A stretch of DNA of 64,000 nucleotides from Variovorax sp. CAN15 (GTDB taxonomy: Bacteria; Pseudomonadota; Gammaproteobacteria; Burkholderiales; Burkholderiaceae_C), in NCBI RefSeq assembly GCF_030462475.1, contig NZ_JASMRZ010000003.1:211307-275306 (forward strand). Direction: 5' to 3'. A model generated the notes under the pieces. That model did not search any database, had not been told where the DNA came from, and saw only the letters and a list, made by a program, of their open reading frames with translations. The position numbers and the translations under genes were made by a program. Positions 1-8,212 of the stretch are shown piece after piece (positions within the stretch are counted from its first letter, which is position 1; each line of letters begins with the position of its first letter).

Positions 1-976
1 CCTCGGGCGCGTAGGCCGTGAGCGAAAGCGTGGTGCTGCCGGTGAAGAGGAAATTCCAGCCCACGCCCAGCAGGAACAGCGACACGATGAAGTGCTGCAG
101 CTCCACGCCCGAGAGCGCAATGGCGATGCAGCCGAGGTTCAGCAGCAGCCCCGCGCCCATCACCGGCAGCGCGCCGAAGCGGCGGATCAGGTGGCCGGTG
201 AAGAAGCCCGGCGCGAACATGCCGATCACGTGCCATTCGAGCACCAGCGCGGCGTCGGAGAACGGCAGGCTGCAGATCTGCATCGCGATCGGCGTCGCTG
301 CCATCAGCAGGTTCATCACGCCGTAGCCCAGCGCGCCTGCCGCGGCCGCCACGATGAACACGGGCTGCCGCGCGATCTCCGCCAGCGAGCGCCCGCCGCT
401 TGATTCCTTGCGCGTGGGCGCGGGCGGGAATTCGATGAAGTGCATCACCGCCATCGACAGCAGCGCCACCGCGGCCAACGCGATGTAGGCACCGGCGAAG
501 GGCACGGCGAAAGCCTCGCGCGTGGCCTTGGCGAGGTTGGGCCCGGCCACGGCGCCGATCAGCCCGCCGGCCATCACCATCGACACCGCCTTCTCACGCC
601 ACTCCGGCGCCGCCAGCTCGGCCGCCGCGAAGCGGTAGAGCCCGGCGTTGGCGTTGTAGTAGCCGGCAATGACCGTGGCGAAGCACAGCAGCCAGAAGTT
701 CCTCGTGACCGCCGCGAAGCAGCACAGCAGGGCCGACACCAGCGCCACCGCCAGCCCGGTCTGGAACGAGCCGCGCCGGCCGAAGCGCTGCTGCGTGCGC
801 GCCACCAGGCCGGTGGAGAGCGCGCCGCCGATCACGTAGCTCATCACCGGCAGCGTCGCCATCCAGCCGCGCGGCGCGATGGCCAGCCCCACCAGCCCGT
901 TGATGGCGATGAAGGTCACGTTGTTCGTCAGCAGCAGTCCCTGGCAGATGGCCAGCAGCCACAGGTTGCGGTTCAT
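1..976 (-). CDS. MFS transporter (3' end outside window)
   Basis: About 325 codons are present and the C-terminus lies beyond base 1. The protein begins MNRNLWLLAICQG and is almost entirely hydrophobic, with repeated membrane segments. A basic loop RTQQRFGRRGS at about residues 60-70 fits the loop between helices 2 and 3 of the major facilitator superfamily. It is probably an inner-membrane drug or metabolite transporter of 12 helices; nothing visible gives the substrate. A GGGAG ribosome site lies just before the ATG. The ATG overlaps the stop of the upstream DUF4132 gene as ATGA, so the two are probably translationally coupled. Confidence 0.85.
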   Translation of the reverse strand, partial: MNRNLWLLAICQGLLLTNNVTFIAINGLVGLAIAPRGWMATLPVMSYVIGGALSTGLVARTQQRFGRRGSFQTGLAVALVSALLCCFAAVTRNFWLLCFATVIAGYYNANAGLYRFAAAELAAPEWREKAVSMVMAGGLIGAVAGPNLAKATREAFAVPFAGAYIALAAVALLSMAVMHFIEFPPAPTRKESSGGRSLAEIARQPVFIVAAAAGALGYGVMNLLMAATPIAMQICSLPFSDAALVLEWHVIGMFAPGFFTGHLIRRFGALPVMGAGLLLNLGCIAIALSGVELQHFIVSLFLLGVGWNFLFTGSTTLSLTAYAPE

Positions 977-3906
977 GCCGTTGTCTCCCTCACCGCGCGC
1001 TGCAGGTCGCGCTCGATCTCGCTGAAGGCGATGGCGGGCAGGTCGCCCAGCGTGCGCTCGGTGCCGGTGAGCGCCACGCCGTGCACCGTCTGCAGCACCT
1101 TGCCGTCGGGGCTGTCCTGCACGAACCAGCCCTCTTCCAGCCGCAGGCAGACCTGGCCCTCGCCGGGCACGCCCTTGTTGAAGCTGTTGACCATGCCGCC
1201 GTCGCCCACCTCGCGCACCCAGCCGCGCGTTTCCAGGCCCATGAGCGCGGCGTTCGACACCGCGCGGCCGGCCCACTGCGGCAGCTCGCGGCCGGCGCGC
1301 AGCGCATCGTCGAGCACGAAGGACTGGCGCGCCAGCTGCTCGAAGGGCTGCAGCAGCTCATAGTCGGCCAGCACCTGGCCCCATGCGCCCGCGAGCGACG
1401 CATCGAGCGCCGCAAAGTCCAGCGGATGCGGCAGGCCGATGCGCGCGTTCTCCGGCAGCTTCACCGGATCGTCGTGCAGGTCGGCCAGCTCGCCTTCGGC
1501 GGTGACGCGGAAGGTGCCTTCGAGCCTGTCGGATGCATCGAACAGGCCCCACACCAGCGGCCTGCTGAACACCCGCAGCACCGGATGGTTGGCGAAGAAG
1601 GGCATGAACTCGTCGGGGCCCCATCGCCGCTGCGCGCACATCGCTGCCTCCAGCCGCCTGATCTGCGTGGCGGCGACGGTCTTCGCGAGCTTGCGCAGGT
1701 CCTTGAGCTGCGTGGCCGCGGCGGCGGCCTTGCCGGGGTCGTCGTTCGCGCCGGCCTTGGGCAGCGTCTTGAGCGCCTTGCCGCGCGCGTCGTGCACCAC
1801 GGGCTGGAAGCTGTCGTCCATGCGCACCTCGAAGCTGCGCGGGCCGAAGTCCAAGGTGAGGCGCGCGCGGGCGTCCAGGCCGAGGTCGGGCACGGTGCGG
1901 TCGGCCAGCTGGTCGAGGCTCAGGCCGCGCTGCTCGGCCACCTCGCCGAGCATGCGGTCGGCGCGGGTGCGCAGGTCGTCGTAGCGGGTCTGGCGCGCGA
2001 GCTCGGCCAGGTGCATCAGCGCGGCGTCGCTGCCGATCTCGCCGAGCATGGCCATGGCGTCGTAGGCGCGCACGCGGTCGAGCGCGGCGCGCCACTGGCG
2101 CAGCAGGCCGTAGAGCTGGCGCGCGGTTTCGCCGTCGCCGAGGCGGCCCTGCAGCGCGAACATCCAGCGCTCCTTGCTCGGGCGGCCGTTGCCGATCCAC
2201 CAGGCCAGCAGCGCGCGGCCGAAGCGCGCGAGGGAGTCGGGTGCGAGCGCGTCCAGCAGCGGGGCGAGCCCCGGGTATGGCGCGTCGGGCTTGCCGAGCA
2301 TCATCGCCATCAGCACATCGGGCACCACGGCCTGCGGCAGCGCGAGGCCGCTTTTGGCGAGGATCAGCCGGGGCAGCGTCTGCAGCGGCAGCGTCTTGGG
2401 CACCACGGGCAGGCTGTCGGGCAGAACGTCTTCGGGCGCGATGGACAGCAGCTGCGCCACCGCGTCGGCCGCTTCGGCGCCGTAGGCCAGCGCCTGCGTG
2501 CGCACGGCCTCGGCATGGCCCGTGTCGTGCAGCCAGCGCAGCGCGGCCTGTGCCGATTCGTGCGCGGGGCCGGGCTCGCCCAGCGCGATGGGAACGAGGC
2601 CGCGGGCGGCGGTGTCGGGGTAGTGCTCCAGCCATGCGGCCGCTTCGCGCCGCACCCAGCGGTTGGTGTGGAAGCCCTTGGCGATCCAGCCGGCGAGCGG
2701 GTCCCATTCGATGACCGAGGCCAGCTCGAACATCGCGCGCGAGCCCTGCTTGAGGAAGCGCGGCAGCCCCGGCAGCGCGTCCGCGCCGAGGGCATGGAGG
2801 ATGGGCCGCACGCGCGCCACGTCGCCCATGAAGTGATCTACGGCCGGCCCGTGCGTGAACGCCGCCACGGCCAGCGGCGCGGGCAGCTGCCAGATGTATT
2901 CGGCAACGCCCCAGCGCGTGCCGGGCAGCATGCCGAAGTCCTCGGGGCCGGCGATCTCGTGGCGGCCGGCGACGGTGTCGTCGATGAGCTCGGGGCGCAG
3001 TCCCAGCATCCACAGCGCCTTGTGCAGGTTGCCGCCCTCGCGGATGGCGTCCGGCGCATCGGGCTGGTGGCGCGGGAACTCGGTCATCCACTGATTGGAG
3101 CGATCACGCGAAACGCGCACCTCGCGTGCCAGCCAGTCGGACAGGTCGCCCGTGGCCTGCAGGTACTGCGGCGGCTGCAGGTCGGCCCAGTGCAGCCGAG
3201 CCGTTGGCGGCAGGGGCTGCAGCGCCAGCACCGGAATGACCGGCAGCGCCTGCCGGTTCTTCCACGGCGGACGGCGCAGCAGCGCGGGCCAGTCGGCGGC
3301 GGGCGCGTCGGCCACGCCGGCGGAGCCGTCTTCCTGCAGGCGCGCGAGCGTCTTGCGCTGGGCCTCGTCGCAGGAGGCTTCGAGCGGCTCCTGCCACTCG
3401 GGATTCGCCGCGAGCAGCTCCAGGATGAGCGCCGCGCCGGCCTGGTGCCGCGCAGGGCTCGCCGACAGCAGCTCGCGCAGCACGAAGAGCGGCCAGCGCG
3501 CCGCCTGCTTCACGAGCGCGTTCTTGCAGTCGATCTGCTTGACCTGCGCGACGAAGAAACGTACCACCTCCGCGTCATGGATGGCCAGCAGGTCGGCGAC
3601 GGCTTCCTTGTGCGGCGAGGGCTCGAAGAGCAGCTCTGCCGCCGCCGCGCCGTGCATCTCGAGCATGCGCAGCCGCGCGGCGCGCGGCGGATAAAAGCTG
3701 GAGCGGTGGCGGCGGAAGAAGTCGAGGCTGTCGGGCAGGCTGCGCTCGTCGGAGAGAGAGCCGCCGCACTGACCGCAGGGCCGGTCGTTGAACCGCGCAA
3801 GTGCCTCACGCATGCTCTTGGACCAACGCACCTTGCCGTCCGGCCGCGCGTCGAGGCCGCCCTCCTTCTTCTCTTGCTCTCCCTTCGACTTGCGACTGCC
3901 CGCCAT
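973..3906 (-). CDS. DUF4132 domain-containing protein (MolR/YehI-like)
   Basis: A 977-residue cytoplasmic protein without signal peptide or membrane segment. A CxxC pair (C44, C47, context CGQCGG) sits near the N-terminus. A long helical region of HEAT-like character, rich in Leu and Ala, follows. The C-terminal third resembles the DUF4132 domain found in E. coli YehI/MolR-type proteins, whose biochemical role is unknown. I chose the ATG at 3906, which has a GGAGAG ribosome site; the frame stays open for 18 more codons upstream without a comparable site. The downstream MFS gene overlaps it by 4 bases. A terminator of the preceding gene separates it from the YidB-like gene, so it probably has its own promoter. 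Confidence 0.82.
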   Translation of the reverse strand: MAGSRKSKGEQEKKEGGLDARPDGKVRWSKSMREALARFNDRPCGQCGGSLSDERSLPDSLDFFRRHRSSFYPPRAARLRMLEMHGAAAAELLFEPSPHKEAVADLLAIHDAEVVRFFVAQVKQIDCKNALVKQAARWPLFVLRELLSASPARHQAGAALILELLAANPEWQEPLEASCDEAQRKTLARLQEDGSAGVADAPAADWPALLRRPPWKNRQALPVIPVLALQPLPPTARLHWADLQPPQYLQATGDLSDWLAREVRVSRDRSNQWMTEFPRHQPDAPDAIREGGNLHKALWMLGLRPELIDDTVAGRHEIAGPEDFGMLPGTRWGVAEYIWQLPAPLAVAAFTHGPAVDHFMGDVARVRPILHALGADALPGLPRFLKQGSRAMFELASVIEWDPLAGWIAKGFHTNRWVRREAAAWLEHYPDTAARGLVPIALGEPGPAHESAQAALRWLHDTGHAEAVRTQALAYGAEAADAVAQLLSIAPEDVLPDSLPVVPKTLPLQTLPRLILAKSGLALPQAVVPDVLMAMMLGKPDAPYPGLAPLLDALAPDSLARFGRALLAWWIGNGRPSKERWMFALQGRLGDGETARQLYGLLRQWRAALDRVRAYDAMAMLGEIGSDAALMHLAELARQTRYDDLRTRADRMLGEVAEQRGLSLDQLADRTVPDLGLDARARLTLDFGPRSFEVRMDDSFQPVVHDARGKALKTLPKAGANDDPGKAAAAATQLKDLRKLAKTVAATQIRRLEAAMCAQRRWGPDEFMPFFANHPVLRVFSRPLVWGLFDASDRLEGTFRVTAEGELADLHDDPVKLPENARIGLPHPLDFAALDASLAGAWGQVLADYELLQPFEQLARQSFVLDDALRAGRELPQWAGRAVSNAALMGLETRGWVREVGDGGMVNSFNKGVPGEGQVCLRLEEGWFVQDSPDGKVLQTVHGVALTGTERTLGDLPAIAFSEIERDLQRAVRETTA

Positions 3907-3958
3907 GCCATTGCTCTCCGTTGATGCCACGGGGATTGTCGGCCAACACGCCCGGGGC

Positions 3959-3982
3959 AAAAAAAAGCGCCCTTGCGGGCGC
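3959..3982 (-). terminator. Rho-independent terminator after the YidB-like gene
   Basis: A perfect 6-bp stem GCGCCC/GGGCGC with a 4-base loop is followed on the minus strand by eight T residues. It lies just downstream of the YidB-like gene, which ends at 4009, and upstream of the DUF4132 start. Confidence 0.85.
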
Positions 3983-4008
3983 CCTAACTCTGGAGAAGGC
4001 AGTCCGGT

Positions 4009-4470
4009 TCAGGACTGCTTGCCTTGCAGCAGACCGCTGAGCGAGCCCAGCAGGTCGTCATGGTTGCCCAGCCCCTGCTCGGGGACCTTGCCGTGCGGCG
4101 TGAGCTGGTCGATGAGCGCCGGCAGCATGGTGGCCAGCATCGGCAGCAGCGTCTGCGCATTGATGCCGAGCTTGGCCGCGATGCTCGCGATGGTGTCGCT
4201 GCCCAGCGCGTTCTGCAGCTGGTCGCCCGAGACGGGCTGGTTTTCTCCCTTGCCGATCCACGAGCCGATGACGTCGCCCATGCCGGCCTGCTCGAACTTC
4301 GTGACCAGACCGCCCAGGCCGCCCACGCTGCCGTTGTTGGCGAGCAGGCCGCCCAGCGCGCCGGCCAGGCCTCCCAGATCGCCCAGTCCGCCAAGGCCTC
4401 CACCTTGCGGTTGCTGCTGTTGCGCAGCGCCTCCGAGCACTTGACCGAGTACCGAATCGAGCAATCCCAT
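4009..4470 (-). CDS. YidB family protein (DUF937)
   Basis: A 153-residue protein starting MGLLDSVLGQVLGG. A Gln-rich and Gly/Leu-rich linker (about residues 16-50, with repeated GGL units) precedes a conserved C-terminal part with IGSWIGKGEN and LGSDTIASIAAKLG. This is the pattern of the YidB/DUF937 family (E. coli YidB is about 130 residues), whose function is not established. The ATG at 4470 has an AAGGAAAC ribosome site; an upstream in-frame ATG at 4506 lacks one. It appears to be a single-gene unit ending at the terminator at 3959-3982. Confidence 0.88.
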   Translation of the reverse strand: MGLLDSVLGQVLGGAAQQQQPQGGGLGGLGDLGGLAGALGGLLANNGSVGGLGGLVTKFEQAGMGDVIGSWIGKGENQPVSGDQLQNALGSDTIASIAAKLGINAQTLLPMLATMLPALIDQLTPHGKVPEQGLGNHDDLLGSLSGLLQGKQS

Positions 4471-4571
4471 GACTGTTTCCTTGGTGTGTGACAGAACCGC
4501 CGACATTGTTGAATGCCGCGGACCTTAAGCCGAAAGTGGCATATCCACTTTCGAATTGGCAACGTGACAAA

Positions 4572-5930
4572 TTACTTGATACGTGCCGCCCGTTTGGGGA
4601 GCAGCGCGGGAGCGACCCCCTGAACGCCCACCAGCCCGAGCACGGTGACGAGCGAATTCTGCGCGCCTTTCCATGCATCTGTCATGTCAATGGACTCGCT
4701 CAAGGAATGGAATCCCGAGGCCTTGCCGCCGCCGCCCACGATGATGGCCGGGATGCCCATCGAGATCGGCACGTTGGCGTCGGTGCTGCCGCCGCGCAGC
4801 AGTGTCCTGTTGCCGAAGGCGGCGTTCGAGCGGATCGCGGCCTCCACGATCACCGAGTCGGGCGGCGTGCGGCCGCCGGGGCGGTCGCCGATGAGCTTCG
4901 TGCTCACGCTCAGCGTGCTCACGTTCCAGCGCCTGTTCTCCTCGGCCACGGCTTCGTCGATGGCGGCCAGGATCTTCTTCTCGGTTTCCAGCAGCGAGGC
5001 CATGTCGTCCGATCGGATGTCGATGGCCATGCGCGCGTCGGGCGCGATGGTGTTCACCGAGGTGCCGCCGCCGACGGTGCCGACTGTGAAGGTCGTCTTC
5101 GGGAAGCTCGGCGTGCGGATGTCGGCGATCTTCGCGATCGCGCGGCCCATGCCGTGGATGGCGCTGGGCACCAGGCCGAAGGCGCCGAAGCTGTGCCCGC
5201 CGGGTCCCTGGAACGTGACCTCGTAGCGATGGCTCGCGGTGCCGAGTACCAGCACCGAACCCGGCGCAGAGGGCTCGAGTCCCACCATGCCGTCGATGTC
5301 GAGGTGGTCGCGGAAGATCGCCTTCATGCCGCGCAGGTTGCCGAGTTCTTCCTCGCCCACGTTGGCGACGAACATCAGGTCGCCCACCGTCTGCACCTTG
5401 TTGTCGTTCAGCACCTTCAGCCACGACAGCAGCACCGCGAGTCCGCGCGTGTCGTCCGCGATGCCAGGCGCGTGCAGGCGGCCGTCGCGCTCCTTGACCT
5501 TCACGTCGGTGCCGGCGGGGAACACGGTGTCCAGATGCGCCGAGACCAGCAGCGTGGGGCCGTGGCCCGTGCCCTTGCGCAGGCCGACGACGTTGCCTTC
5601 GGCGTCGATCTTCGCGTGCGTCAGCCCGAGGGCCTTCATGCGCGCGAGAAAGGCCTCGGCGCGCTTCTGCTCCTTGAAGGGAGGGGCTTCGATCTCGGTG
5701 AGCGCCTTCAGGTCTTCCACCGAACGCTCGTGGTCTGCCTTGACCGCGTCCAGCAGCTTCTGGATGGCGGGCGATGCCATCAGCTGGGTGAATGCCCGGT
5801 CGACCTCGGGGCTGACCTGCGCGGGTGTCGGTGCGACGGCCTGGGGCTGGGCAAGCGCGCCCTGGGTGGCGCAAAGCAGCGTCGCGAGGACCAGTGGGAC
5901 GAGGCGCGGCGGACCGGAAAGCTTGGGCAT
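4572..5930 (-). CDS. Exported M20/M25/M40 family zinc metallopeptidase
   Basis: A 452-residue protein with a clear Sec signal peptide (first 28 residues, cut near ALAQ). The co-catalytic zinc site of M20 peptidases is visible: SAHLDTV (H132, D134), GIADD (D159), the EEE cluster at 193-195 that supplies the catalytic base and a zinc ligand, and a distal His in GFHSLSE. It resembles PepT-like/ArgE-like hydrolases that cut small peptides or acylated amino acids; the substrate cannot be read from sequence. The signal peptide places it in the periplasm. A GAAGGA site lies about 12 bases before the ATG. It stands alone between the YidB-like gene and rsmE. Confidence 0.88.
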   Translation of the reverse strand: MPKLSGPPRLVPLVLATLLCATQGALAQPQAVAPTPAQVSPEVDRAFTQLMASPAIQKLLDAVKADHERSVEDLKALTEIEAPPFKEQKRAEAFLARMKALGLTHAKIDAEGNVVGLRKGTGHGPTLLVSAHLDTVFPAGTDVKVKERDGRLHAPGIADDTRGLAVLLSWLKVLNDNKVQTVGDLMFVANVGEEELGNLRGMKAIFRDHLDIDGMVGLEPSAPGSVLVLGTASHRYEVTFQGPGGHSFGAFGLVPSAIHGMGRAIAKIADIRTPSFPKTTFTVGTVGGGTSVNTIAPDARMAIDIRSDDMASLLETEKKILAAIDEAVAEENRRWNVSTLSVSTKLIGDRPGGRTPPDSVIVEAAIRSNAAFGNRTLLRGGSTDANVPISMGIPAIIVGGGGKASGFHSLSESIDMTDAWKGAQNSLVTVLGLVGVQGVAPALLPKRAARIK

Positions 5931-6055
5931 GGGCGCAAAAGTCCTTCTTTTGTCTTAAATAAGTAAGGATTGTTTCTCAGGCTTTCAGCGCGTGCTTCGC
6001 GGAAAACACCACCCCGGGCGCTGCCGGCGCCTGGGCCGGAGGCCCATCTCTGTAT

Positions 6056-6769
6056 CTAGAGGCCGGCCAGAGACACCAGCGCGGCGAGCGCCGCCGTTTC
6101 GGCACGCAGCACGCGCGAGCCCAGGGTGACGGGAGCGAAGCCCCGGGCGATGGCCTGCTGCTCCTCGCTGCCGCTCAGGCCGCCTTCGGGGCCGCTCAGC
6201 ACGGTCGCACCATGTTCGCCCGGCGCCATGACGGCGAGGCTGCGCGTGCCCTCGGCGAGGCTCAGTACCAGGCGCCTCGCCGGCTCATCTTGGGTTTCGA
6301 GCCAGCCGGCGAAAGGCTGCACGGGATGGATCACCGGCACCCGGTTGCGCCCGCACTGCTCGCAGGCCGCGACCGCGATGGCCTCCCAATGCGCCCGCTT
6401 CTTCTCGGCGCGCTCGCCCGCCAGGCGCAGCACGCCGTGGGCGGTGGCCAGCGGCTGGATGCTCGCCACGCCGAGTTCGGTGGCCTTCTCGACCAGCCAG
6501 TCCATTCGCTCGTTGGCCGGCATGCCGACCGCGAGATGCACCGCGCGGGGCGCCTCGCGCTCCACCGGAAGATGCGCGCCGACCGCCACCGAAACGTCGC
6601 TGCGACCCATGCGCTCGACCGTGGCCGCGTACTCGCCGCCCGCGCCGTCGAACAGCGTGAGCACGTCGCCGGGCTGCATCCGCAGCACCTGCACATGGCG
6701 CGCGGCGCCGGCCGGCAGCGCCAGGCTGGCGCCGGCGCTCAGGGGCACGGAACAATAGAAACGCGGCAT
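6056..6769 (-). CDS. rsmE: 16S rRNA (uracil-1498-N3)-methyltransferase RsmE
   Basis: A 237-residue SPOUT-class methyltransferase that methylates N3 of U1498 in 16S rRNA using SAM. The N-terminus (MPRFYCS, then HVQVLRMQPGD) matches the PUA-like RNA-binding part. The C-terminus carries the knot signatures GPEGGL (193-198) and LGSRVLRAETA (216-226), which bind SAM. Length is normal for the family (about 240). It lies on the same strand as amgK, 69 bases away, and could be co-transcribed with it. Confidence 0.96.
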   Translation of the reverse strand: MPRFYCSVPLSAGASLALPAGAARHVQVLRMQPGDVLTLFDGAGGEYAATVERMGRSDVSVAVGAHLPVEREAPRAVHLAVGMPANERMDWLVEKATELGVASIQPLATAHGVLRLAGERAEKKRAHWEAIAVAACEQCGRNRVPVIHPVQPFAGWLETQDEPARRLVLSLAEGTRSLAVMAPGEHGATVLSGPEGGLSGSEEQQAIARGFAPVTLGSRVLRAETAALAALVSLAGL

Positions 6770-6838
6770 GCTACGGAATTGATAGCTGTGAACGGCCGTT
6801 GCGCGGGCGTCACAGGGTGGTGCTCTTTCAGTTTCTCT

Positions 6839-7978
6839 TCAGACACGGCCGTAGGCGAAGCCCGTGATGGCCGAACTGCCCTCGATCTCGTCAATCACGC
6901 GCGACAGTGGCGTCAGCTCCGAGTAGCGGCTCGCGGTGGCGCGGATGTAGGCGATGAAGCGCGGCGTGTCGGCCAGATATCGGGGCTTGCCGTCGCGCAG
7001 CGTGAGGCGCGCGAAGATGCCCGCCACCTTCAGGTGGCGCTGCAGGCCCATCCACTCCACTGCGCGGTAGAACGCGCCGAAATCCTCGTCGACCGGCAGC
7101 CCGGCCTTGCGTGCCGCCTGCCAGTAGCGGATGGTGACGTCGAGCACGAACTCCTCGTCCCAGCTCAGGAATGCGTCGCGCATCAGGCTGGCGATGTCGT
7201 AGGTGACGGGACCGTATACCGCGTCCTGGAAGTCGAGCACGCCGAGCGCCCTCCCGGGAGCCAGCGAGGACACGCCAGTGCCGAGCGCGGGGGGCACATT
7301 CACCATCAGGTTGCGGGGCATGAAGTCGCGGTGCACATACACGTTGGGCGATGCGAGGTTGCTCTCGACGATCAGCCTGAAGCTGCGCTCGAGCCGCTCC
7401 TTCAGCTTGCCCTCGACGGCGATGCCGCGGTGACGGCCGATGTACCACTCGGGGAAGAGGGCCAGTTCGCGTTCCAGCAGTGCCCTGTCGTAGGGCGGGA
7501 GCACGCCGGGCCTGGAAGAAAGCTGCCAGCGGACCAGCGCGTCGATGGCCTGGTCGTAGAGCGGGCGGGCGGCCTCGGGGCTGGCCGGGTCGATCACGTC
7601 CAGCATGGTCTGGCGGCCCAGGTCGTCCAGCAGCAGGAAGCCGTTGGCCTTGTCCCATTCGAGCACCGTGGGGGCCAGCACGCCGGCGGTGGCCATCAGC
7701 CCGGCCACCTGCACGAAGGGGGCGCTGTTTTCCTTGTCGGGCGGGGCGTCCATGACGATGCGCGTGGGGGCGGCCGCGTCGGTGGTGTCGAGCCGGAAAT
7801 AGCGGCGGAAGCTCGCGTCGGCCGAGGCCAGCCGTACCGTGTCGGGCAGCAGCCGGTGGGCGGGCGCGACGGCGGCAAGCCAGGTCCGGAACGCTTCGGC
7901 CCGCTGTGGATCCGTCCAGGCAATGGTTTCGGCGGGGCGGCTTGGGGCCAATGCGGCCGGGGGCGGGGGTGCTGTCAT
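6839..7978 (-). CDS. amgK: Anomeric N-acetylmuramate/N-acetylglucosamine kinase (AmgK-like phosphotransferase)
   Basis: A 379-residue cytoplasmic kinase of the APH/choline-kinase fold. Motifs seen are the catalytic HRDFMPRN (H216, D218, N223) and the metal-binding DFQD (D249-D252). In Pseudomonas, AmgK phosphorylates recycled MurNAc and GlcNAc at the anomeric carbon so that MurU can make UDP-MurNAc without the de novo pathway. A position directly divergent from lptD-surA is the context known for amgK in Pseudomonas, which supports the call. A MurU homologue is present but about 31 kb away (39230-39973). The N-terminus has a Pro/Ala-rich stretch of about 15 residues. Other small-molecule kinases of this fold cannot be excluded by sequence alone. 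Confidence 0.85.
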   Translation of the reverse strand: MTAPPPPAALAPSRPAETIAWTDPQRAEAFRTWLAAVAPAHRLLPDTVRLASADASFRRYFRLDTTDAAAPTRIVMDAPPDKENSAPFVQVAGLMATAGVLAPTVLEWDKANGFLLLDDLGRQTMLDVIDPASPEAARPLYDQAIDALVRWQLSSRPGVLPPYDRALLERELALFPEWYIGRHRGIAVEGKLKERLERSFRLIVESNLASPNVYVHRDFMPRNLMVNVPPALGTGVSSLAPGRALGVLDFQDAVYGPVTYDIASLMRDAFLSWDEEFVLDVTIRYWQAARKAGLPVDEDFGAFYRAVEWMGLQRHLKVAGIFARLTLRDGKPRYLADTPRFIAYIRATASRYSELTPLSRVIDEIEGSSAITGFAYGRV

Positions 7979-8139
7979 GGATAATCGATTCTACAAATCC
8001 GCCTGGCGCGGCAATCCCCCTTGGCCGGCCTCCGGCCGATGCGGATCGCCACCGGCCCCTGCAACCCGCCGGCCTGCCGCGCCGTCCCCGACGACATTTC
8101 GTTCCGAACCGATGCCTACGACCCAAAGCCCTCACGCTT

Positions 8140-8212
8140 GGCACCTTGTGCGCTCGCTGCTCTCCAGGGGGGAGTCGCCGGCTTTCCTCGGAACGGCCCG
8201 GCGGGAGGCCTG
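8140..8212. repeat. Degenerate GC-rich intergenic repeat (family 2) before lptD
   Basis: This stretch contains CCAGGGGGGAG and a terminal CGGCCCGGCGGGAGGCCTGATG block. It looks like a degraded copy of the element at 19826-19910, which ends CGGCCCGGCGGCGGCTGCCTGAT. The lptD ribosome site (GGGAGG) sits inside the shared tail. The match was made by eye and is imperfect. Confidence 0.4.

Noticed and set aside
1081..3924. 947-codon open frame opposite the DUF4132 gene
   Set aside because: Low-complexity His/Gly/Arg product, fully overlapped by a gene with good codon use and a ribosome site.
5990..6055. Terminator after rsmE
   Set aside because: GC-rich inverted segments exist, but no clean stem with a T-run was found.
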